Below are positions 14,001 to 29,000 of a stretch of DNA of 64,000 nt, piece after piece. Position numbers and translations under genes: made by a program. The stretch comes from Helopsaltes ochotensis (lineage: Eukaryota; Chordata; Aves; Passeriformes; Locustellidae). The stretch covers positions 1,208,178-1,272,177 of the forward strand of contig VXBM01000131.1 of NCBI GenBank assembly GCA_013400155.1, read 5' to 3'. A model generated the notes under the pieces. The model did no database searches and had not been told where the DNA came from. It saw only the letters and a list, made by a program, of their open reading frames with translations. Numbering within the stretch: position 1 is the first letter of the stretch; each line of letters opens with the position of its first letter.

Positions 14001-17000
14001 ACACACAGTTAATGCAGTGAATCAGCAATTATTTTTCTAGTGTCTCTAAGTGTCAAGATTAATTTCACTATTGCTGGTAATAAAATGGTTTCAAATGACA
14101 TCTTTAATCAGTAAGTAAGAATGCACTCCTCCAATAGAGACAAGCTGTCACAAAAGGTCACCAAAATGTGACAGGATGGAAATTACGTTTGTAACTTCAA
14201 CTGAAATGTTAATTCCTCTTTAAGTGTTTTCTGAACTATGTTCATATTTTAGAGTAAGGAGATGTAGGTCTGCAATGAAATTTCATTTTTAAATCATAGC
14301 AGCTGTAAAAATTTGCTCTATAATCTTAAAAGGAAGCAGATATTTATATGCAAACAGAATTTTTTGTGGTTTAACCTTCTACCACATGCTCAGTTATTTG
14401 GTGTCTATCAACAAATTATTAATAAAAACTAGTATGAATAGCAGCCATTTCACAACAGCAATATTGTGTTCTTGCCAAACATTAGTTTCCAAAAAACCTC
14501 TTTACAGAATCATCCACATTTGCACTCATCTTTTCCTTGTATCTCAGAGCTACATCCCAGATCACTCAGAATTACATTTAGAAGTCCAATTCAAATCACT
14601 GTTCCTTTAACACTCAAGCTTCACTACAGGTTTTTCTTCTTATTGGCTAGTCTTATTTTTATATTAAGCTAAAGAATAAATCCAGAGATGCAGGGAAACA
14701 AATGCAATTGTCATTTACCTTGCAATTAATTATGTGCAGAAATTTAGTTATTCCAGTGCACTCTTGTTTTTAGAATATTCTGTTTTGTAAAGCCACCAGC
14801 ACCTTTTGTACAAGCAAGATACAGTCTCTGTGTGGTTTGTAGCAATATGGTCTTATGGCTGCAAACACATTTGGAATGCACCTCAGCTAAAACACTCTTT
14901 GTTCCTTACTATCATTCACTACAGCTCTGCAAAACAATCCATTGCCACAAAACCTCACCCAAAGTTTCTGGAATGTTTCTCCTTTCTCTTGTCACGTCTG
15001 AGAGCCTGATGATCGTTCCTTCTTTCCGTTCAGTTTTGAAACGTAATCGTCCAGACTCTTCATCATCATCCTCCTCTTCATCAGATTCTTCTTTTGTTTC
15101 TTCTTGAAGTTCCAGAGACCCAATAGCTGCCTAAATCACAAAAACCAGAGGACATGCAGCTTCAAAAAACCAAGTCTCTTGTAAACAGTATCACAAGCAA
15201 CGCTTTCTTTACAGATTTTGCTAGCATTATACATTGAACTCATGTATAATTCACTGAACATTTAAGAGCTTGGTGATTTCTTTTGAAATAAAAATATGCG
15301 CTACAAATAAATACTAAAGTAAAATCTATTTAGAAAATAAATTTGCTGTAGTATTTAAGAATACTGAAATACTGAAACTCCAGTTAGAACCTTCATCTGA
15401 TTAGTAGGTACCTCTGCAAACAGACTGACCTTTTACCACTGACGTTTTATCACTGAATTGACTATGATGCAAACTTTGGTTACCAGATTCAAATAATATG
15501 AACAGTAAAATCCTAATTTTTTTTCATCTTTTTACAACTGTTAGCACCATGCTGTTAAATAAACCCAACCAAACAACAACAAAGATAACCTTGCATCTCA
15601 ATCCGATTGCTCTAGGTATTTATCCCTTTACTTTGTTCCTCAAATACTTCCCAGTTTCAATTCAGTAATTGATGAGGAGATTGAGAATAGGATTGGATAA
15701 ATTTGAAAATACTAAATTTGTATTCTGGATGCTACTGGAATGCTTCTGGAATTTACTTTCCAGTTCTCTCTAAAACAGAGAACATTTATTTAAATAAAAC
15801 AATGTTCCAAATGAAAATGGATTCCTCTCCTTCAAATTAACAGAAACTAAAACAATTTCATTTTCCCATGCAGGCCTGATGAAAATATCCAGAGTGTTAC
15901 ACAAGTTATATTGGATTTCTACAGCTGAAAATTAGAAATGTTCTAATATTGTGTGATTCTCCATAAAAATTTTTGGTTACTGTGTATTTGATTATTTCTT
16001 GTACAAGCCTACTTTTTCATTTCCTAGAGCCTGTTAAATTAAAATGCGCATGCATTTTAATTCTATGCAAAGCCACTAAATACATCATAAATTTTATGCT
16101 GCTTGAGGACAGTTATTAAAAATGAGCCAAATCTAACATGCAAAAATGGTTTAATCTTCTAATTAACCAGATCAGTGCAGAAATTCATACGAGAAAGCCA
16201 GAGCAAGTGTGGCAGTCAGGTGGACAAATATTAAATCACATAGTGGCATAATTGTGCAAGAGATTGAAAATTTCCCTATCCAGCAGCCTAACTTCATCCA
16301 TAACCAAAAAGAAACGTGTGAAGCAAGATCAGAGACAGGGTGACCTGGCAAAACAATTTCTGCTTTAAAAGACAGCAAACCTTATGAACTCAAGCTCAAA
16401 CCTACTCCAGCTTTGTTCTGGTGAATAAATGATCTGTATACTTAGCTCCAGGGTTTTAATGGGCCACTGATCCCAAGTTGTGTTTTCTCCATTCCCAACA
16501 AACTTTTAAGTGCTACATTTCCTGACCTCACAAAACTGCTTTAAGATACAGCTAAGAGAACAGTCAAATTTTACAAAAGGCTTTAAGACTTTCACATTAC
16601 AAATATATATAAATATTGGTGTAATAACTTCATCATATTAAAAAAAAAGCAGGTAAAAACAACAGGCAAAGCAGGAGAAATAAAAAAAACCCTTCAAGAC
16701 TGAAAGAAATCCAAACCTCAAAAGCAAACCCAAACTGAGCACACCTGGCCTAATTAACATATCCACATATAATCAAAATACCTTTGAGGGCAAGCAGTTG
16801 ATACTTGTGGAACAGAGGAGGGATGTTATCAAGGAAAGAGATGCTAACATGGTTTAATGAAAAACAACACAGAGAGAAAGACAGGGTTGGCATTTTACTT
16901 TGAAAAGAGGGACTCCCAAAAGAGCAAGGAGTAGCAATATCTCTATCAAATCTGTGTTTTCATAAATATCACAAACCCCATAACTTTACCGTCTCATTGC

Positions 17001-20000
17001 TTCTTTTTAGAAACTTTCCCTTCAGGACCAGACTTAGGAAATCAGAACTGGAGCAGCTGTTTTGCAAGACTTGCTTACACTATACTGAGCCTCCTGCTTA
17101 CTCTAAAGCATAAACCCCAGACACATCCACTCTCTATGTCTAAGGCCCTTAAAAGCTACATTGGAATTCTGTTTTTTTTATTAATCAAAGACTGGTCTCA
17201 GCCATGTAATGTCATTTGTGAGTGCTAAACTTAATTGTGCAAGGCTCTATGTGTAGCTCAAACTTCTGAATCAGAACTAGAAAGGGTAATGAAGTCTACA
17301 TTGGCCTGAAACCTTCTGCTATGTTTTAATGAAATGCTATTAAAAAAAAAAAAAACAACAAAACCAAACCTGTAGAAACTCTGTTGCATTTTGATAATTA
17401 TTTCTGGGAAAAAAAAATCTCTTCTAAAAAGAAATCATCCCGAGTTCTGACAAACTCTCAGACAACTGCTTATCTACAGAAGAAAAAAACCAAAATCTCA
17501 AACTTTTCTAAACTAGCACTGTTCTACTCTTACCCACTTACACCAATTCTGAAGCCTTAGTCTGACTCACTTTACTCATCAGCATAATGCTCATGCCACC
17601 CATTAACGAGCAACAGCCATACAAGCATTAAATATCAAAGAAAAAAAAAATCCAAGGAGCCAATGAAAAAGCAGGCACCAAGGCAAGGCAGTGCTGGGGA
17701 ATGGTAACTGATCCATGCCCAAGTCCAATTATACCTATTATTGAGGGATTTATGCAAGGGAGACACAAACACGTCTGACAGCCACCCTTAAATTCTCTCC
17801 ATACAGCTCCAGGAAAGGTTGGAAAAAGCCAAGGAAAAGGTAGGAGCACATCCCCTTCCCCTGCAGTTTGTTCTGCAGTTGTAAAATGCAAGATGCCTAA
17901 TTGATCTTTTCCAGCTTCCAGCCAAAAACAGGAGCTGTTTTGCCCAAGATTACAGCATGAATGGATTCTATGTTTCAAATAAGACACAACTGCAGACACA
18001 GAATTAAGACATATTATTACTTACAGGATTGGCTTTAATACTTGCTAATCATGAATATCTCTGCATAGATCTAAACAGTCCTTGGATGGCCATTTGAGGT
18101 CACTGGACTGGACTCACCAGCTCAGGCATCNCTCTATGTGTAGCTCAAACTTCTGAATCAGAACTAGAAAGGGTAATGAAGTCTACATTGGCCTGAAACC
18201 TTCTGCTATGTTTTAATGAAATGCTAAAAAAAAAAAAAAAACAACAAAACCAAACCTGTAGAAACTCTGTTGCATTTTGATAATTATTTCTGGGAAAAAA
18301 AAATCTCTTCTAAAAAGAAATCATCCCGAGTTCTGACAAACTCTCAGACAACTGCTTATCTACAGAAGAAAAAAACCAAAATCTCAAACTTTTCTAAACT
18401 AGCACTGTTCTACTCTTACCCACTTACACCAATTCTGAAGCCTTAGTCTGACTCACTTTACTCATCAGCATAATGCTCATGCCACCCATTAACGAGCAAC
18501 AGCCATACAAGCATTAAATATCAAAGAAAAAAAAAATCCAAGGAGCCAATGAAAAAGCAGGCACCAAGGCAAGGCAGTGCTGGGGAATGGTAACTGATCC
18601 ATGCCCAAGTCCAATTATACCTATTATTGAGGGATTTATGCAAGGGAGACACAAACACGTCTGACAGCCACCCTTAAATTCTCTCCATACAGCTCCAGGA
18701 AAGGTTGGAAAAAGCCAAGGAAAAGGTAGGAGCACATCCCCTTCCCCTGCAGTTTGTTCTGCAGTTGTAAAATGCAAGATGCCTAATTGATCTTTTCCAG
18801 CTTCCAGCCAAAAACAGGAGCTGTTTTGCCCAAGATTACAGCATGAATGGATTCTATGTTTCAAATAAGACACAACTGCAGACACAGAATTAAGACATAT
18901 TATTACTTACAGGATTGGCTTTAATACTTGCTAATCATGAATATCTCTGCATAGATCTAAACAGTCCTTGGATGGCCATTTGAGGTCACTGGACTGGACT
19001 CACCAGCTCAGGCATCCCAGCAGCTCTCTTTAAAGGGACACCTTGCCCAGACCTACTGAAGAGCTTTGCTGCCTCCTTACACAGAACAGAATGACCTTTC
19101 TTCTGCCAGGAGGTCAGGGGTTCCTGCCATCCTCACGAAATATCTGTGCCAGAAATCCCAGCCACTGAGCAGAACTCCTGTTTATGATCTGCTACAGAGA
19201 AGGACTGAGTGCTCCTACCCTGAAGAGCTTACAGGCAGCTGCAGGAATGGCAACAGACACAGCCCAAGGGAAGCTGCAGAAACCAATCATGGGATCCTCC
19301 CAAACTGTGCTCAGGAGAGCTTTCTGCCAGAGATCCACAAGATGTGCAAAACCAACTAAATTAAAGGTGAAACAAAGAACTTTCTGCCATAAAAGAAACA
19401 ACTAACAAGTCATAAAACAGGAAATGGAGGCATCTGCTACAGGCTAACACTGCAGAAGCAGCAATTGTTTAATCCCAGGGGATGAAGAAATAACAGGGCC
19501 GGTAAGAGGATATCATACTTATCCCAAGGGCATCTCAATTCCATAGGTGAAAAATGGAGCCAAAAAAATCAACCTAAAGGCCTTAAAATATGTTTAAAAA
19601 TTGGCTGTTTTGACTTGCATTTTTTTCACCACTTTCCCCAGGCTGGCAGGTAGTGTATTCAAACCTGAACAACAGAACTAAAGTGCAGAAGTTTCGGCTA
19701 AAAACAGATGGGACAATTCAGACAGACACATTGGCCTTTTTTCCAAGCCTATATTCTATCAAAAGAAAAGCAGTAAACAGTACTGCTTCATGAAATGCTT
19801 TCTTGGTTAAAATATTCTTCATTTCTTATCAGCATAACCCAAAACACGGTTTAAAATATGCAATGAAAAATTCCCTATCATTAACTTCACAGATTACTTC
19901 CAATATAAAACAAAGACATTATGAATTCTAATTTCATGAGGTTTAATTTTTATGAACATTTCAAAGAAATAATTAGTGATATTTTTCCTCTAAAATATTT

Positions 20001-23000
20001 AGGACATGATACCTCATGTGGCTGTTTTACCACACCTATTTGCTGCTGAAACTTCTGGGTGTTGGGTTTTGCTTTATGCCTTAGGAAAGCAAAAATATTT
20101 TCTGAAACACTGCTTTGTTTTTCAAGGAAGCTACACAGAATGTTATTTATTTAAAATCTCGAGTTCTGCAACTTTAAGCACTGTCAAAACCAAACTTTAC
20201 CGTCTATTCCTCACTTCTCCCACCTGAGTGCCACTTATAACCATTGTCTCACCCTCCTTATTCACTTGTTTCCCCCCATAAAATAAAACACCACCCAATA
20301 TCCTTCTCTATTATTCAGATGCCAAATTTCAACCAAGAGATAATAAACGTACCTCATCCAATTCAGCTCCACTCTTTTGCTCCAGAACACCAACCCTTAC
20401 CCCTGTTTACAAGCACTTCTGAGATTTAAGGAAAAGTGCTGTTATGTAACACTTGAATAAAAACCAAAACTCTTCAGAGCTGGAGGCAGGCATCTAACCA
20501 GGCAATGAACAGAAGTGAACACTCTACAAAGGTTCTCTCTCGTGGTGTTCTTTGGAGAGTGCAACTGTGAGCCTACTGCCAAATGGAAGTAAGATCCATA
20601 CAAAATAATAAAGGAACAAAAAGATAGCGCTATTTTGGAAAAAAGAAATCTGTGACAATCTAAATGCCATCAGAATAAAGCCAAAATATACAGTAACTGA
20701 AGGTATGGCACAAAACCTTCACCTTACATGATGAACAAATTCCATAAAAGCTCCATTTACAAAATCAATTAAAAATTTTCAGCGATGGTATTTTTTGAAT
20801 GAAACAAATTTAAATTTGAATTGGACAAATTTAGATAATATGATTATTAGAGAATTCTCACTCTAGAGTTCATACTCCCAAAATGAAGCTGTGCTTTTTT
20901 ACAGCAGTAAGTTTGGCAGTGAGTCCCAGCTCTGTATTTAATTTTACATGATGTGAGCTGTGCTCATCATCTCCAACTGTGGCTGCAGACACCACAAATG
21001 CATCAGTCCACCTCCAAAACCCCAAAACAAAAGTGTGCATCATCAATCCAGTGAAAGAATAAAGCATTCAAGGATTTCACAGTTCTTTTGAAAGGTAGAT
21101 TTAACACTTGGGAAGTAGGAAATTAACTACATGAATTTGTATTTGGTGCAAGATGTTATGCTTCCAGCAGTGAAGGCTGAATGATGCAGGTGGTCCCTTT
21201 CAGTGCAGATCTCCACCTACCAAAAATGTTGTTTTACCAAGACAGGTTTGATACAACTGCAGCATCACAGCACACCCAGTTGTCAGAACTTCACACAGTA
21301 ATGCTGCTGTGTCTTTGAGGAATTAATTTCCTGATGAGTTAAAGCTCCAAAGAGGAAATACACTCTGACTACACTTCTCAGCAGGTAATCCATTCAATCC
21401 TACTTAATTAAGAACTGGAATAAAAGTAATATTAAAGCAGATTCCTGGTGGGGAAAGGGGAAAAAAAAATCTTACATTAAAAACTCGCTGCAATTTAAAA
21501 ACAGTTGTGATACTCTTGCCAAATAACAAAAGAAAAAACTTGCAACAGAGGTTAAGTGGCAAGATAAAAATGCAATTCTTTAATGAAAGCCTGCAGATGC
21601 ACAAAATATGACGTTGCACATGCATGACACATGATTTCTATAATTTTTGTTAGGTTAATTAATTAGTATATCTAGCCAGTACATCCAACAGGAAATCAGT
21701 AATCCCAGTGACCCAGCCCTGGGTCAGCTGGTCCAGGGGCTTCTTTGCCTTATTTTCTTGTTATGTCTCTTAGGTTCTGGTAGCACATAAGATGTCCTTG
21801 TCAGGAATGCTCTCCTTAAGAATAAGGCTAAACAGAATTCCAAGAATGTATAGTAAGAGTTCGTTAAACTGTGAGAGAGGAAAAATAGTAGAAGCTACAC
21901 AAATACACATAAAAATCTACAAGGCTATAAATATATGAAAATACATAAAAAGCTAAGAAACCTTTAGGCATCACTACCAGGCTATAATTACTGAATGCAT
22001 ACTTGGCAGACTTTGGCATAAGCTATTTTATTGCAAATGAAGGAACTCATCAATTTTTCTCGTCCAAGAAGATAAATCTCACAGGAATTACAGTCTCAAC
22101 ACAACTTTCATAACAACAGTCTCACCTTTGCCTGTCTAAAATAGCAAACCTTCCATGCTTACACTCCTCCTCAAAGGGGGATACCCAAGAACTGTATTTA
22201 CATCCCAACAGCACCAGTGATTCATCTGGTAAAGGGAAGCACCAAGCTCTTGGAGATTTATTAGATTGTGTAGTATTATTGCCATTATAAGCCCCTGAAG
22301 TTTCTAATGTTGAAGCCAAGACTAAATATGCACATTTTGGGCTCTCCCTTGTGATTTTAATACCAAGGGGGAAAAGAGATCTGATGTATCTGACAATATA
22401 GATGCTATCATAATTCATTTTATACATAGAGTACTACCACAAATAATTCAACATTGGAAAAGTTGCATCAATTCTTATCCAGCAGTATGTACAATTCTAC
22501 AAAATCAAATTGTAACAGAACTACTTCTTTTAAGTTTCCATTAGATTCATGACATACCTCTTCTGATTCATTAGCCATTGTCTGGGATCCTTCCAACTCC
22601 TCCTCAGCTGGATACTCTCCTTGCTCCTCCATTGCTTGCTCATTGTATGATTGCATGTAATCTTCATCCTAAAGCAGTAAACAAGAAGGTGAAAAGACAC
22701 AAAGCCAACTGCATTGCTACAACTTCCAGAGTGGAAGTACTGCACCTCTCAGAACAGTCAACTGTATGTGATATGGCACAGTTAAAAGCAGGGCTTTAAA
22801 CTAGACAATAATTCCCGTATTATCAAAACCAAACCAGTTTCCATTCATATCCCACCAATGTCATCATAAGGATCCCATTTAATGCTGTTTGCCCCAACTA
22901 CTTCAACACGTCTGCATCCACTGATTACAAATTCATGAAGCAAACACTGCAGGACTTTCTTACAGGAAACACCCATCTATAGCACATATACATAAACATC

Positions 23001-26000
23001 AGATTTTACTCCATCAAGTATAAACATTCTTAAAAGCATTCTGCAAGCACTTACATATGAGTGGGTTTAACTCTGAAAAATTATGAACACAAAAGAAAAA
23101 CAAGACCTTGCTTAAGTTTGCTTGTATTTTCAAACACATCACTGCTCACATACAGTTTTAATTAAGATTAAATCATTTCATTAGCAATTAAAGCCAGTGC
23201 ATGTTCTCTAATATGCTGTTTAAATTACATTGAATTATGCAGGTGACATTTTCTAAACTAACCTCCAATCTCTTTATTCAGGTTTAGACAGCTCTCAGTT
23301 ACAAAAAGGATGAACAAGCAGGACATCAATCACTTTGGGATATTAGCACCTTAAAGATGTCTTTAGCAGGTCAATAATCTTTTCACCTTCGAAGGACTTT
23401 ATCAGATCTTGTCTAAAGCCTGGATAAAAGCTTTTGCATTAAGTACTTCTAACAATTGGCAGTGTATCTCCACCACACAAAGCTGTTTTCTTCCTTAAGG
23501 ATACAATCCTCAAGGTCATGATTCTCAACTGCCTTCCAGCATGACAAAGGAGCATTACCTACCGCCAAACAAGCTGTCAACACAAACTTTGTCACAGCCT
23601 AGATAAAGAAACTGGCAGACAGTGATAATAGGTCTAATTTCCCCTCCTCCCTAGGGAGGTAAACAGATTTTAAATCGGTCTAAAACCCTATGCACGTGAA
23701 GCAACATTATCTTTGAAGATACAAAAGAAGCAAACTCACTGGAAATTCATCTAGAGGTTCATTGATTTCAAGGTCTAGCACTTCATCTTCTTCTCCAGGC
23801 TCTTCCCCATATTCTATCTGGTCTTCTGTCAGTTCAGGATCGTTGCCTTCATAATGTCCTTCCTCTGCATACTCTGAGGCATATTCTTCAGGTGCTTCAG
23901 CTTTGTCATAACCAATTTCATCTTCCCCTTGGTCATACTCAGACTCGTGTTCCAGTGAGGGATCGTTGATGGACTCGTATGATGTCAGGATGCCCGATGT
24001 GGCATTGAGGCTCAGAGTGACACCTTGAGAGCTGTGGGACAGGGGGAAAATTCAGAGGCTTTCGGTGAGATCTCTGTTTCTTAAAGAAATTTCTTCAGGC
24101 AGAGTATTTTTACCCCTTGGTATAAAAAGGTTAGGAGAAGAAAGCTAGGAGTGTTAGGGAAGCCCTGTGTTTGTAGGGCTTTCTACTTCCTCAAAAGTAA
24201 GCTGAATAACAAATACATGCAACTTTTAAAACTACCATGAGTGCCTTTACCATGAGTTGTCTATTCTGGCAACTACTCACAAAGATCTAGTAAAATAAAG
24301 CCAAAAAACATAAAATCTCCAAGTTGGTGGATAGAATTACACCCCATACACTATTTGACTGCATGCCATGTTCTCATAATGCATACTAAAATGCAGCTTA
24401 TCACCAGCTGCAGGCTATTTGACCAGGGGAATCAAACCAACCAGATGGTTTAGCAGGTCAAACTGGCAAAAGTCCTGCTTGGTAACCAAAGCAGACCAGA
24501 TTCAATTTTAATTCCAAGACTAACAAAAAAAAATACACAAAATTACTATAGCTGCATCTGTTTTCCCGGTCTTTCAGAACACACTACTAAAATACTTTTT
24601 ACTAAATGCATTAACATTACTCATTCTTGATTATCTTGAATTCAAACTTGCATTTTTACAATAGATTTAATGTTGTACTTAATATACAATAAATAGTCAA
24701 GAACTGCAATTTAAATGATTAAGACATTCTTAACTAGCACAGACACTGAAAAAACCACTCAATAAAAAAACTGTCAACTTTATAATCTGCAGGCAGGCAA
24801 AGCAAAGCTCAGAGTTTACTGTTTACAAAAGTCACAGCCATCAACACAAAAAAGCAACGAACCAACAGCAGACTACTTCTTGATTTGAGAGCTCCAGGGA
24901 TAAGGAACATGAAGAATTTTTTTTTTTTTTAAATAACATTCTTATTATTCTCCATTTTCCTAAGTTTGGGGGAACAAGATCCAGGCAGCTTTGAGCTGTT
25001 TGCAGCTCTAAGAGGGAGAAGATTTAACACAGAAGTGAAGACATTATGCAGGATTATCATTATCCTCCCAACTACAGAAGCATGAGGTTGCCTGAAAACC
25101 TAAGGGGAAGGGAAAGGCTCTCTCTGGCAATAAGACTGCTAAAAATGCAAAACTTGTCTAATAGAAATCTGTTTTCACTGAGCAATATTATCACATTTGA
25201 GATACTTTATCCTCACTGTGTTTGGTCACACAGCCATCCCTGCTACCCAGGGGTCTCAAGGAGCACATAGAGCAAAAAAACAGCCAAGAATTGTAACTTC
25301 CTGAAGAGAACAGTCCAACCCTCGCTCCTGCAGGGAGGAAAATGGCAGCGAATGAAGAGACTGACAGAGGAGCATTTTATTGCACCTCATCAGCCCTACA
25401 TAAGGACAGGAGTCCTTAGGCTAATTACAGCTAAGGACAGGAGATCTCAAAGATGGAGATACACCTGTGTATGTTACACATGGACATACATTCATAGCCC
25501 TTCAGATGACATGTCCTGCACAGCATGCAATAAGGGAAAGCTGGAAAAACAGGCCAGTGAAAGCAACAAAGGCACTGCATCACTTTGGCATCACGAGCAT
25601 CTTCTCTCCTACTTCAGTCCATCTTGAAAAGTAAAAACAACAAGACACTCATTTTGACTTGTAATGCCCATAATTCAGCTGAGGAGCTGTATTACCACAG
25701 GGCATTCACAGGGCAGGATCCTCAGTAAACTCCCATGGAAGTATCTGCTCCAGCCTATTAAGTATGTTCAAAATTTTCTGCTATCTAATTGTACACAACT
25801 ATTTAAATCACAAATTTCCCTCCTTGGAATGTCACGAGGTAAGATAGATTTTTAAAAGAAAGATGGCAGAAAAGTACTATATTATAGGAATGATGTTTTT
25901 CCCTTAGTCCTAAAAACCAAGAGCCAGACAGGGTTAAGGGATAAAGGGTTTTGACCTCGGTATTTAACAAGGACCCTTATGGTGCACCACTTCACCAACG

Positions 26001-29000
26001 TGGAATGTGCCAAAGTGCATACACACGATAAATTGAGTATACAATTTTACAGACCTTAAAAATTAGCATATCTAACAAGGATGTTCCAATCCCACCCTGA
26101 GGAATTTCCCCCTGGATGGGCTAAATCTCTAGTTTACAGGATATGTTCTAGAGAAGACCTTGGTTTCTCAAGATAGTGTAGGGTTTTCCAGCCTCCTGGT
26201 GCAAGGCCTTTAGGATGTTTGGTCTCCTGGTCTAACAGAATACCAGGACTATGCTAAATTACCAGACTTAAGGAATTACAAGTATGCATGCAAAGAGTAC
26301 TGAGGATACATAAAAGCGATATAAATGGTACATAAAAGAAAAGGCAAAAAATCATCTTGGCATCAGAAGGAAGCTTGCCACAGCAAGCAATACTGAGGCA
26401 GTAAAGAAAGCTCTGTAAGTGCTTATAATTAATTCTATTAGCACAACAGATGACACAATTTCTTCTTATAAGCTTTTCAGAGATTTGAATAAATTTATTA
26501 GATCAAAATATAAAATATTTTTACTGAAATGTTAACAGTGCTACTGAGTACATTATATATACATTTCTAAGTAGCTGGCTAGGTAAAAAGCAAAACTATT
26601 TTAAGTATATAGCAATAACTTTTGTTTAGTAGTTATTAATTATCATTAATAGGAGTCATTCCTAGCTTTGAGTTATCCAAAACAAGATTTAAAAAAGTAA
26701 TACCGAAATTCTTGTTCCTCTTCATTGTCACTTTGCAGAAGATCATCATTCAGCTCTTCATCTGACAAGTCTGACTGATTCTAGGTTTCAAAAAAAGTCA
26801 ATCATGAACATAAAAGATACAAACTTTTAACTAAGCACTGAGCGCTAATATTTTTCATTAAGAATCCATCCCAAACTAAGACCATATCCTCAAAGGAATT
26901 ACCTAATTCAATGAGAAAAAACATACAACACAAGAACACAAATCTTAAAATATGTATCTGACAATCCTATGGAAATTCAGAGAACTCAAATTTGCCTATC
27001 AACATTTCTATTTCACTGATCCATCCTCAAATACAGCCAAAGAAGACAATTCACATAAGACAGACCAGGAGGGAAGAAAGGTTAGCTCCTGTACACAGCC
27101 TTGTGACCTTGATGCACTATGCAAGTCAAGAAAAGGCATGAACTGCAACTTCTAGAGAGAAGAGATATAGGAGACTGGAGGAAAGGATATGATAAAGAAA
27201 ACTGAAAAATCATGATTAATTTGTAAGTGAAGGAAAAAACAGAAGAAAATACTGTGTCTCCTCCTAATTTGTCTGTCAAATTAAACAACTTTCAGTTGTT
27301 CCTCCTTTTTAATAATTACCCCCTAGGGAGAGATAACTGCAGTTCTGCTGAGCAACATTTCCAACCCCTAAAGTAATAGGGCCAGAAAGGTTCCACAAAG
27401 ATTTATCTCAAAGTACTGGGATGAGATTAAGTAGAAGGAAGTTTAGCCTAAATAACTCAGGGAAAACTTTGAGAAATCCATTATTACCCCACCACATGAA
27501 TCCATACCCACAGATACTGCCCTGTAACATGGCAAACTAAAAAGAAGAATAGAAAAAGCATAAAAACCCATAATAATACACTGGAGAATCAAGTACTGGT
27601 TAGTACTCACATATATAATTTTTAAATATAAGTAAATAGCTTTATCACCTCCATTCAATGTTAACTGCTTCTGGTTTTGGTAACTGTGTAACAAGTATCT
27701 GCAATCATTATCCTCCTGGAATTTTATTCTCTTTAAACCAGCGTATGAGAATAAGGAACTTCCTATCTTTAATAAGAAATGATTACAGAAGCTATAATAA
27801 TTTCAAGAAGCTAACTTCCAACATTTAGAGGACAGCTATAAAAACCTACAACAAATAAAACTCAACTCTTAATAGAGCTGGGTTCTTCACTATGTATTCA
27901 TCTCCAACTAAAACTTCCTAAACTACTTTCAAAATTAATTCACTCAGAAGATAACATACAGAAAGAAGTGACCAGTCAATTTGATTTCTCAAACAGAGGT
28001 CCTGTCTTCTCCTACTGATATCTGGCAAATCCAAAGATACATTTAGCTCTTTTCACAGATTTCCATTCTGGAAATAGGTGCCAGCAGGAAGAGTCTATAG
28101 CAGACATGGGGAAAATTTGTTTATGTTCCCCCATTTTAGCTGCTCCCATATTTCCCCCCTCACTTTAGAAGGGGAAATCCTCTGCCTGCTCATCAGACAG
28201 CAAGGGAGCAGATCGTGCACACAGTGTGAACTTTCACAGACAACACTGACCGCTTTTTTATCTCCTCTCTGGTAAATACTGCTGGTATTTTGACAAGTGA
28301 TTTTTAATAGCAAGAAAACTGGCATTTGGATTAAATTCTCCATCATGCTAACTAGTATTCAGAAGACGTAACTGGGTTGAAAAAAATTTCCCCAAGTTTT
28401 ATTTTAAAAAGCCAGAATTGGAGGTATTTCACAAAAGGAAACAAAGCCCTGGGTGCAGAATGCTCTGGTAGCAAGGCAGACTTCAGGCACCTGTGACTGT
28501 CAGGCTTTGGGGAGGTGACAGTAAAATACATGAAGTCAAACCAAACACTTGAACTGGCTAAGATGAACAACATTCATATTTTAATATCTGCAACAACTCA
28601 CTTCAATGCACATCTCTTCATCTCTTACCTTTTTTCCAGTTAGCAAATCCTCTCCAAGCAAGTCATCATCAAGTTCACTGTAAAACAGTAACAGATTTAA
28701 GAAGCGGAACTTTACAAAACAAAACCAAAAACCTTTTAGGGCATATGCCTTAACGAACTGCCTCGAGGAGAACTGCTGCCAATGCAGCACAAAGCCTAGT
28801 TTAGCAAAGCATTCAGGGAATAAAATGCATGTACTTTCAGTGAAACAACAGAGCATATATATTAAATAAGTCTGCTGTTGCACAGTCATTTCATTTCCAT
28901 ATGCTCTCCTTTCCATACGCCCTCAACAAAACACAGCAGAGAAACCTAGATAAGCACAGTCCCAGCCAGCCAAAACACAGCCCTTCTAGATCCTCCACTC

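Larger units (their letters stand above)
15131..22557 (-). other. RBM33: RBM33 intron 6, containing a tandem duplication
   Basis: About 7.4 kb between exons 6 and 7. It contains the 886-bp direct duplication described separately (17245-19016). A short perfect palindrome, TGACCCAG-CC-CTGGGTCA, lies at 21709-21726. Nothing else is supported. Confidence 0.85.

Noticed and set aside
17628..18885. Two identical 123-codon open frames, apparently duplicated genes
   Set aside because: They lie in the duplicated intron segment, have no recognisable protein features and owe their second copy to the duplication around the N.
8723..24930. Scattered A/T runs that might mark processed pseudogenes
   Set aside because: No open or decayed coding sequence precedes any of the runs, and AT-rich introns produce such runs often.
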